A stretch of DNA of 64,000 nt from Symsagittifera roscoffensis (Eukaryota; Xenacoelomorpha; Acoela; Convolutidae), in NCBI RefSeq assembly GCF_963678635.1, contig NC_087068.1:24430697-24494696 (forward strand), in the 5' to 3' direction. Numbering within the stretch: the stretch's first letter is position 1; the number at the start of each line of letters is the position of its first letter. The notes beneath the pieces are model-generated. The model had not been told where the DNA came from, searched no databases, and was given only the letters and a program-made list of their open reading frames with translations. Positions 55,857-64,000 of this stretch are shown here, in pieces. A program made the position numbers and the translations under genes.

Positions 55857-57141
55857 ATGAGTATAAATCGATATAGTCATTTTTGGTACGGAGCTTTTAC
55901 AAATTCTTCTTTGGAGATTTTGATAAAGTCCAGTTTTGGAAACAATTATTTCATCTTACACACGAGAAGTATTTCCCAGTACTTCTCTAGATGGAAGCAA
56001 TATTGAGTTTGAATTGAGACGATCCGTAATCGTTATTTAGATATGCGTGATACCCTCTCAGTTTAAAGCTTCAATTAGTCAAAGGAAGATTTTTTTGATG
56101 CTTTCAAAAAAGAAAAAGCAGTACATAAAGCAAATACGGATGCAGATTCAGATGAGGAACCACAAACTTACTTAATTTATGTAAACAATCGACTACATTT
56201 TCTATTCTCCAATTGTGAAGATTTTTTTAATAATACAATGGCTTACAACGCCAATGGATTATATCCTCATAAAGCACAAATATTGAACGAATTCAACTCG
56301 TCGGCAGTGAGTAATAAAGGAATACTTGCTTGTCCTGGATACGTTTTGAAGAATATCCGGAAGCATTTGATATGTATCCGTTCACTGATAGAGCAAATTT
56401 TTTAGGATCAATGATAACTTTTTCACTTTATGGCAGGCTAGCCATTGACTTGTTTACTTGTGAAAAATTTATTATTGCCAAAAACCAAAGTTCAAATTAA
56501 ACTAGTTCGAGCTAGACCTAATTTTTACATGCTGTCTGATAATCCAAATACCAGTCAGAATATTTTTGATTGTTCGCTGTTTACTAGAAAAATTTCAGCA
56601 GCTGAATCTAATCTTTAATACTTGCAATGGAATCTGGAAAGGGAACCTGCTCATTACAATTACAGGGAAGCTATAGCAAGAACTTTATCATTTCATCTCG
56701 TCAAAACCAATTATATTCAGCAAAATTTTTTTAATAATGAGCCAATCAGAAGAATAGCTGTTGCAATGAACACAAATTCAGCTGTTGCGGGATTTTTCAT
56801 GAAAGTCCTTTCAATTATCAACAATTTCATTTGAGAGAGCTTAGAATTAATCGTGGCGGAAGAGCAATTATTTCATTAAATACAACTTCTCTTTGTCGCC
56901 TTTATGTTACCAAAATGAAAGCAATGCAGTTTAACGAAGATTTTCCAGCTCTTCCAATGGAAGATTTTCAAAATCACTATAGTCTAGTTTTCGACTTGAA
57001 CAGTTGCATTATCCAGAACTTAGTGGAGAAAGCTTGAGATTAGAAATGTTTTTCCAATTTCCCTTAGCAGGAAACAGAAGTGATCGTCTTAGGAGAAAGA
57101 TTATTAAAAATTCAAATTTTCACATTCGGAACAGTCGCTAA
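55857..57141 (+). pseudogene. Polinton major capsid protein (double jelly-roll type), broken
   Basis: Long gene between the basic protein and the protease. Pieces recognisable in different frames: ATG 55857; GSNIEFELRRS near 56000; TYLIYVNNRLHFLFSNCEDF near 56175; NANGLYPHKAQILNEFNSS near 56250; YPFTDRANFLGSMITFSLYG near 56370; LPKTKVQIKLVRARPNFYML near 56480; REPAHYNYREAIARTLSFHL near 56640; LRINRGGRAIISLNTTSLCR near 56840. Ends at TAA 57139. At least six frame changes or stops. Length (about 430 codons) and position fit the Polinton major capsid protein. Confidence 0.75.
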
Positions 57142-57167
57142 AATTGTTTTATTTTTTGAGTTTTCAG

Positions 57168-57886
57168 GTTCCTATAAAAATTATGTAACTTTCTGGGGAC
57201 TTTTTTTTGTTATTGTCTCTGTACTATCTATTTTGTTTTTCTTCAGAACTAAAGCTCCAGAAAAAATAGTGAAAGAATGCTGTTTAGTTGAAAATCCGAG
57301 ACCCTTTTTCAACCTAGACTGTAAAACAGTGTTCAATAAACTTGTGCATACGACTTTGTTGATTCAATTCCCAAATGTGGGTAAGTCATTATTCATTCTT
57401 TTTTTATCCCAAAGTATACTATCAAACTATCAATCTCTTTTTTTTAGATGTTAATCAGCCTATAATTGCAAAGTTGGATAATTTTTCACTTCTGCAAATT
57501 GTTGAAAGAATTCCTGAGCTCAGTTTTAACTACATGGGATCATACCCTTCTGAAACAGTACCTCAACTAACAAAACACTCTTTCGCAAATATTAACTCAG
57601 CCCCAAGCAATGAAAGAGGAAAACACTGGATCATGGTTGCTCGACTTAATAAAAGTTACTACTTTGCTGATTCTTTGGGTAGAAAGAGATCAACTTACCC
57701 CTTTTTGACAAAAAATTATCGACAAATGATTCCTCGAAAGCTATAAGAACTGATGATTTGTGTGGATTTTACGCAATTTATTTAGCGTTTCTTCTTTTTA
57801 AAATCTTCCAGAAGAACTTGAATAACGTTCATGATATTGTACGATGTAGTGAATTGTTTATTTATTTATGTAATTTAACTCTTTAA
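57168..57886 (+). pseudogene. Polinton adenovirus-type cysteine protease, two exons, frameshifted
   Basis: Exon 1 follows an acceptor-like TTTTCAG and encodes a hydrophobic segment (FWGLFFVIVSVLSILFFF). A 67-nt intron (57381-57447, GTAAGT to TTTTTTTAG) is spliced in phase to exon 2 (DVNQPIIAKLDNFSLLQIVE). The adenain-like triad is seen as His in GKHWIMVARL, Asp in YYFADSLGRK and Cys in DDLCGFYAIYLAF. The Cys segment is in a different frame after 57746, so a frameshift separates it from His and Asp. Such proteases process capsid proteins. Non-functional as it stands. Confidence 0.82.
57381..57447 (+). other. 67-nt GT-AG intron in the protease gene
   Basis: Donor GTAAGTCATT, T-rich tract and acceptor TTTTTTTAG. 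Removing it joins a one-base codon start (G) with AT to give Asp and keeps the downstream frame. Confidence 0.75.
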
Positions 57887-59176
57887 AGTCCTTATAATTT
57901 TTTACCAAAAGCCTCTTGCCAACTAACTTTTCAGTGAGAAACACGGAGAATGATGATGGAGTATGTGTGTTGTAGTCCCCAATTGAAAGAATCAACGATA
58001 GAAAAGATAAGTTTTCGAAAATTGTAACCAACCTCTAGTAATTTATTTAACCTTCTTACTCTGAGAAAGATAGAAAAATTTTTCTACAAAATTATCAGAC
58101 ACAAAAAAATAATGATACTATATCTTTCTCAGTGTAAACACTAGCGTGGCAGAGCAAATTACAAATTTGGATGATAATTTTTTGGAACGTTCGGAAATTT
58201 TTTGAGAACTTTGTAAAGATTAAAGACAAAATGATAAAAGAGAATTGAAAAGGATCGTAGCAAGAAAAAGGATTGAATAAATAAACCAGTTAAGGTAAAA
58301 ATAAGAACTATATAAAAACATCTGATTGGTCAAAACTTTTTGCATATTTTTATCTTTGTTCATGCAATTTTGATTGGATTCAAATTTTTATGGAATTCTA
58401 AGATTTTAATCTCTCAAGAATGTAATTCACGCTTCATTAACTCTGTGTGGAACTGCTAATAAGCATCTGTTATATGATCATGGGATAATTATGTGAAAAA
58501 GATAAAATAAGCCATAAGATTAATAAGTATAATGGAGCTGTCATCCAATCTCCAGTTAACCTGGTGAAAAAAAGATTAAGTGGAATATAAACGCAATCAG
58601 CCGTGAGGAGCTGTCAAGTTTCCCTGATATCCCGTGGAGCTGAATAATTAACTTGTCAAAGATAATCCCCTCTTGTCAATTTTCCCCAGATAACCTGAGG
58701 GAATATAAAAAAGATGAAATAATTATTAATAGATTTTTTTGAACAAAAACTTTCTGTGATATATAGGAGTATGAATCCATACACTAAATCGAAACTTAAT
58801 TTTGTCAAAATTAACCATCTGAACTTTACCATCCAAAAAAAAATTCTTTCGATTTTTCAAGAATAAACGACTTTTTCAAGATAAAAACGTATTTGCCAGT
58901 AAAACTTAGAAAGTTTTCATAAAATTTTTCGAAAATTACAATCTGAAGCTTACCAACCAAAAAAATTTTACTTTTTTTTTGATTTTTCAAGAAATAACGT
59001 TTTTTCAAGATAAAAATGTATTTGCAACTAAAACTTAAAAAATTGTCAAAAAACTTTTTTCTGAAACTTACCATCTGAAACTTACCATACCGAAGTTTTG
59101 TAAGACAAGATAGCCCTTCCATATCACAAATCGTAGAAGTTAGCTAAGAGCGGCAAAATCGAGCCCCAGAAAATTA
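57887..59176. other. 1.3-kb gene-free region at the right end of the element
   Basis: No gene recognised. It holds a 12-bp inverted repeat (CTGAGAAAGATA near 58060 and TATCTTTCTCAG near 58120) and a ~125-bp imperfect tandem duplication (58850-58970 and 58975-59095: TTTTTCAAGATAAAAA, GTATTTGC, CTGAAACTTACCA). The CTGAAACTTACCATC motif also occurs inside the adjacent terminal repeat, so this may be degenerate subterminal sequence. Confidence 0.5.
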
Positions 59177-59372
59177 GGGCGCCAAAATTTTTTCTGAAAC
59201 TTACCATCTCAAACCTTACCATCTTAATACATAAGAAATGTAATACCTACCTTAATACATAGCGAAATCTATTCCCTATCTTAATACAAAGCTTGCTGAC
59301 CGAATACTCTATAGCCAATGTTAATACATGGGGGTCAGCACCACCCCTTCCCTGATTAGCCCCAACATATAC
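59177..59372 (-). repeat. Polinton terminal inverted repeat, right end
   Basis: 196 bp that read, on the minus strand, GTATATGTTGGGGCTAATC to GGCGCCC, matching the left copies over their full length. Homology stops at GGCGCCC on the inner side. On the outer side polB codons follow at once (AACTCATTTCCTTTAAATTT), so this repeat marks the right boundary of an insertion in polB. Confidence 0.75.
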
Positions 59373-59906
59373 AACTCATTTCCTTTAAATTTGGAGATGC
59401 ATAATTTCTAGACATAATAAAGTTTCTTGGAAGAGCAACAACATTGGATTCGTTTCTGAAAAACTATAAAGCAAGTGAAACCAAAATTTTTCCCCTTACG
59501 AACGGTTTGACCGTCCAGACAAGCTTGACTGTACGGAATTGCCTCCATAGTAAGCCTTTTTTTAGCAAACTGAAAAATCACCCCCCTCTCGAGAAAGATT
59601 TCAACGATTACCCAAAAACTCGTTCATGGAGGACTTGATCCACAAAGTGCGCTGAAAAAGTTACCTATTCAATCAGTTCCACCAACATGTTGTTTCAAAA
59701 ATTACTCTTATTTGAAAAGAATCTGGGAACAACTCAGCATGATTACTTTCAAAGACTTCTTACAAAAGTATAACAGCAAAGATGTTGTTCGTACTCTTGA
59801 AGCTATGCAAAAAATGATAGAGTTTTACCATGAAAAGGGAACTGACATGTTGAAACTGGTATTCACGCTTCCAAATATGCAAACATCTGCTTACACAAAT
59901 CTATAA
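59373..59906 (+). pseudogene. polB: polB continuation after insertion: Exo III region
   Basis: Resumes polB at ISFKFGDA (a stop follows), then KFLGRATTLDSFLKNYKASE, CLHSKPFFSKLKNHPPLEKD and, after frameshifts, MITFKDFLQKYNSKDVVRTL (Exo III YxxxD) and MIEFYHEKGTDMLKL. Homologous to 34803-35130 but on the plus strand. Stops and frameshifts near 59410, 59500 and 59610. Confidence 0.8.
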
Positions 59907-60059
59907 ATCACAATTTCTACCCCTTTTTTTGTAGGAGAAAAGGCTTTATGTGAGGAAATCAGGGAAGACATGACTGGGGGTCCATCAATAGTTTTTACGC
60001 CAAAAAGCTGTTCTCGATCAAACTCATATTTGTAACTCGTCAAATGTTTGCAAGACAAT

Positions 60060-60198
60060 AGTTGAAATTGACGCTAGCCAATTATATCCATTCTCAATGT
60101 GCCAAGAGATGCCGACCGGACTTCACACATAATGGGAGTATGACTCTGAAACTGATCGATTTAAAGCTAGAAAAAACAGGATAAGAAATTTTGAGAAC
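60060..60198 (+). pseudogene. polB: polB palm motif A, original copy
   Basis: IDASQLYPFSMCQEMPTGLH with the catalytic Asp of family B motif A followed by LYPFSM; a TAA follows at HT*WEYD. This is the only place in the 60-63 kb region where the Asp-containing IDASQ precedes YPFSM. The array units that follow have FYV in its place. Confidence 0.75.
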
Positions 60199-63190
60199 AT
60201 GGCTTTCTATGTCCCATTATATTCATTCTCAATGTGCCAAGAAATGCCGACTGGACTTCACACAAGATGGGAGTATGACTCTGAAACTGATCAATTTAAA
60301 GCTAGAAAAAAACTGATAAGAAACTTTGACAACATGGCTTTCTATGTCCAGTTTTATTCATTCTCAATGTGCCAAGAGATGCCGACCGGACTTCACACAA
60401 AATGGGAGTATCATTCTGAGACTGATCGATTTAAAGCTAGAAAAAACAGGATAAGAAACTTTGACAACATGGCTTTCTATGTTTATTTTTATCCATTCTC
60501 AATGTGCCAAGAGATGCCAATCAGATTTCACACAGGATGGGAGGGTGACTCTGAAACTGATCGATTTAAAGATAGAAAAAATATGATAAGAAACTTTGAC
60601 AACATGGCTTTCTATGTCCAGTTTTATCCATTCTCAATGTGCCAAGAGATGCCAATCGGATTTCACACAAGATGGGAGTATCATTCTGAGACTGATCGAT
60701 TTAAAGCTAGAAAAAATAGGATAAGAAACTTTGACAACATGGCTTTCTATGTCCATTTTTATCCATTCTCAATGTGCCAAGAGATGCCAATTGGATTTCA
60801 CACAGGATGGGAGGGTGACTTTGAAACTGATCGATTTAAAGATAGAAAAAACATGATAAGAAACTTTGACAACGTGGCTTTCTATGTCCAGTTTTATCCA
60901 TTCTCAATGTGCCAAGAGATGCCAATCAGATTTCACACAAGATAGGAGTATCATTTTGAGACTGATCGATTTAAAGCTAGAAAAAACAGGATAAGAAACT
61001 TTGACAACATGGCTTTCTATGTCCAGTTTTATCCATTCTCAATGTGCCAAGAGATGCCAATCGGATTTCACACAAGATGGGAGTATCATTCTGAGACTGA
61101 TCGATTTAAAGCTAGAAAAAACAGGATAAGAAACTTTGACAACATGGCTTTGTATGTCCATTTTTATCCATTCTCAATGTGCCAAGAGATGCCAATCGGA
61201 TTTCACACAGGATGGGAGTATGACTCTGAAACTGATCGATTTAAAGCTAGAAAAAACATGATAAGAAACTTTTACAACATGGCTTTCTATGTCCAGTTTT
61301 ATTCATTCTCAATGTGCCAAGAGATGCCGACCGGACTTCACACAAGATGGGAGTATCATTCTGAGACTGATCGATTTAAAGCTAGAAAAAACAGGATAAG
61401 AAACTTTGACAACATGGCTTTCTATGTCCATTTTTATCCATTCTCAATGTGCCAAGAGATGCCGACTTGACTTCACACAAGATGGGAGTTTGGCTCTGAA
61501 ACTGATCGATTTAAAGCTAGAAAAAACATGATAAGAAACTTTGACAACATGGCTTTCTATGTCCAGTTTTATTCATTCTCAATGTGCCAAGAGATGCCGA
61601 CCGGACTTCACACAAGATGGAAGTATCATTCTGAGACTGATCGATTTAAAGCTAGAAAAAACGGGATAAAAAACTTTGACAACATGGCTTTCTATGTCCA
61701 TTTTTATCCATTCTCAATGAGCCAAGAGATGCCAATCGGATTTCACACAAGATGGGAGGGTGACTCTGAAACTGATCGATTTAAAGATAGAAAAAACATG
61801 ATAAGAAACTTTGACAACATGGCTTTCTTTGTCCAGTTTTATCCATTCTCAATGTGCCAAGAGATGCCAATCGGATTTCACACAGGATGGGAGGGTGACT
61901 CTGAAACTGATCGGCTAAAAGCTAGAAAAAACTGGATAAAAAACTTTGACAACATGGCTTTGTATGTCCATTTTTATCCATTCTCAATGTGCCAAGAGAT
62001 GCCAATCGGATTTCACACAGGATGGGAGTATGACTCTGAAACTGATCGATTTAAAGCTAGAAAAAAAATGATAAAAAACTTTGACAACATGGCTTTCTAT
62101 GTCCAGTTTTATTCATTCTCAATGTGCCAAGAGATGCCGACCGGACTTCACACAAGATGGGAGTATCATTCTGAGACTGATCGATTTAAAGCTAGAAAAA
62201 ACAGGATAAGAAACTTTGACAACATGGCTTTCTATGTCCATTTTTATCCATTCTCAATGTGCCAAGAGATGCCAATCGGATTTCACACAGGATGGGAGGG
62301 TGACTCTGAAACTGATCGGCTAAAAGCTAGAAAAAACTGGATAAAAAACTTTGACAACATGGCTTTGTATGTCCATTTTTATCCATTCTCAATGTGCCAA
62401 GAGATGCCAATCGGATTTCACACAGGATGGGAGTATGACTCTGAAACTGATCGATTTAAAGCTAGAAAAAAAATGATAAAAAACTTTGACAACATGGCTT
62501 TCTATGTCCAGTTTTATTCATTCTCAATGTGCCAAGAGATGCCGACCGGACTTCACACAAGATGGGAGTATCATTCTGAGACTGATCGATTTAAAGCTAG
62601 AAAAAACAGGATAAGAAACTTTGACAACATGGCTTTCTATGTCCATTTTTATCCATTCTCAATGTGCCAAGAGATGCCGACTGGACTTCACACAAGATGG
62701 GAGTATGACTCTGAAACTGATCGATTTAAAGCTAGAAAAAACATGATAAAAAACTTTGACAACATGGCTTTCTATGTCCAGTTTTATTCATTCTCAATGT
62801 GCCAAGAGATGCCGACCGGACTTCACACAAGATGGGAGTATCATTCTGAGACTGATCGATTTAAAGCTAGAAAAAACAGGATAAAAAACTTTGACAACAT
62901 GGCTTTCTATGTCCATTTTTATCCATTCTCAATGTGCCAAGAGATGCCAATCGAATTTCACACAAGATGAGAGGGTGACTCTGAAACTGGTCGATTTAAA
63001 GATAGAAAAAACATGATAAGAAACTTTGACAACATGGCTTTCTTTGTCCAGTTTTATCCATTCTCAATGTGCCAAGAGATGCCAATCGGATTTCACACAG
63101 GATGGGAGGGTGACTCTGAAACTGATCGGTTAAAAGCTAGAAAAAACAGGATAAAAAACTTTGAGAACATGGCTTTCTATGTCCTTCTAT
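60064..63190 (+). repeat. 135-bp coding-phase tandem array derived from polB motif A
   Basis: The marker ATGGCTTTCTATGTC or a close variant occurs at 60199 and then every 135 bp without exception to 63169 (23 positions). Each unit encodes 45 residues (MAFYV, QFYPFSMCQEMP, HTRWEY, SETDRFKARKN, RNFDN). Only three units carry a stop (near 60945, 61470 and 62970). Units alternate between two variants (VQ...EYH and VH...EGD/EYD), and a 405-bp block near 61880-62285 is repeated at 62285-62690. The longest open stretch is 480 codons (61528-62970). It is an expansion of the polymerase segment after motif A, not a separate repeat-protein gene. Confidence 0.95.
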
Positions 63191-64000
63191 CAAGAATTGA
63201 GTCCAGAGTGTAAAATTTAGAGTTTTTACACAACCGGAAAGCAGAAGAAAATTGACTGTTTCCGTGTTGATGGCTACTGTGATCACTGTAAAATAATGTT
63301 TGAAGCTATGGGTTGCTATTTTCACTTCATGTCAAGAAACCCGTGCATCTTTGTCAGAACAAGATATCGAAAGGGGGAATAAGAAGCGAGAAACGGATGA
63401 GTTGGGACGAGAGTAGATGAAGGCAAAAGGTTACAATATTCAGGAAATGTGGAAGTGTGAGTGGTGGGGGCATTTTAAGAATCATGTCAAGACAAATTTT
63501 CCCTATAGAAGACCTCTGTCTTCTGATTCTTTACTTGAAAAAACAAGAACGGATCTCGTTTTGGAACTGTGCAATGTGATCTAATAGGTTCCACAAATTG
63601 AAGCCCACGTTTTCAAATTTTCCTCCAATAATTAGAAATATTGACGTCTGCCTTAACGATATTGGAGTGTACATGAAAAACTCTGCTGAAGAAAAAGATT
63701 TACTGAAAAACCCACAACGAATGTTGATTTCCAGTTTTAAATAAAAAAAATGGCACAATCAACGCATCTCTTCTTAACTTCTATCTAAGTCTTGGATTTC
63801 AATGTAGAAAATTTTATCGCTTTGTTGAGTGCACACCAAGGAAATATTTCAAAAACTTTGTTCAATCTGCTGTTGATGCTCGATGAGAAGGAGACGAGAA
63901 CCCACATTCTGGAGTTGTTGCTGAGACGATGAAGCTTTTCGGTAACAGCCCGTATGGTTATCAAATTATGGACAGATCCTGACACACGACAACCAAAAGA
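63191..64000 (+). pseudogene. polB: polB palm region after the array, degraded
   Basis: Continuation of the plus-strand polB: KQKKIDC-like and Cys/His-rich VDGYCDHCKIMFEAMGC pieces near 63240-63310, EMWKCEWWGHFKNHVKTNF near 63447, DIGVYMKN-type pieces near 63660, and near the window end GNSPYGYQIMDRS, equivalent to motif B (KFLGNSSYGYQ in the reverse copy). Many stops and frameshifts. The gene runs off the window. Confidence 0.7.

Noticed and set aside
58060-58160. AGTGTAAACACTAG near 58132 as the Polinton terminus
   Set aside because: It looked like a Polinton end (starts AG, next to an inverted repeat), but no partner copy was found, whereas the 195-bp repeat at 59177-59372 has clear left counterparts next to polB.
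57887-59176. Host gene or tRNA in the gap right of the protease
   Set aside because: No open frame with coding character and no cloverleaf-like sequence seen.
60064-63190. CRISPR array or a bona fide repeat-protein gene
   Set aside because: Units are 135-bp contiguous repeats without spacers, and their residues match the polymerase segment after motif A, so it is an internal polB expansion in eukaryotic DNA.
1-64000. Free viral genome or bacterial/phage origin
   Set aside because: GT-AG introns, pervasive pseudogenisation, satellite arrays and microsatellites indicate an old integrated element in a eukaryotic chromosome.

Overview
The window is AT-rich eukaryotic DNA built almost entirely from a decayed Maverick/Polinton-type DNA element, a self-synthesising transposon related to viruses. 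The core Polinton set is recognisable: protein-primed family B DNA polymerase (polB), packaging ATPase, retroviral-like integrase, two capsid proteins, a basic core-like protein and an adenovirus-type cysteine protease. GT-AG introns (67 nt in the protease gene, about 108 nt in the polB 5' leader with a TACTAAC branch-point-like box) point to an animal, most likely an invertebrate. I cannot name the species. No ordinary host gene, tRNA or rRNA was recognised.

Layout. 0-5 kb: about three 1.57-kb tandem units, each holding a polB exonuclease piece, a ~195-bp terminal-repeat copy and an antisense small gene called X here. 5.3-8 kb: a tail-to-tail junction of polB fragments, then an inverted copy of a block (31-bp minisatellite, small acidic gene, CCAAT-like iterons) found again at 47.9-49.6 kb. 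8-32.8 kb: eleven forward copies of the polB N-terminal part. Copies 3-10 form a regular 1.83-kb array, and part of it is a 5.5-kb higher-order repeat present twice almost without change. 33-46.9 kb: a polB gene on the minus strand whose N-terminal part is repeated ten times. 47-47.4 kb: a divergent promoter region shared by polB and gene X. 49.6-57.9 kb: the structural and integration genes on the plus strand, all broken. 57.9-59.2 kb: no gene seen. 59.18-59.37 kb: the terminal repeat in inverted orientation. 59.4-64 kb: the C-terminal half of another polB, in which the stretch just after palm motif A is expanded into a 135-bp tandem array of exact period.

Main interpretation. The ~195-bp repeat that bounds polB at one fixed codon position (forward after the exonuclease II region; inverted just before the next polB codons at 59.37 kb, with a shared TCATTTC) behaves like a Polinton terminal inverted repeat with a target-site duplication. 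The simplest reading is that a Polinton inserted into the polB gene of a related Polinton. That created head-to-tail homology, and unequal exchange then amplified dead polB pieces into satellite-like arrays. Stops, a frameshift and a lost catalytic motif shared between copies show that polB was already dead when it was amplified. Capsid, ATPase, integrase and protease genes all carry stops or frameshifts, so no functional element is visible here.
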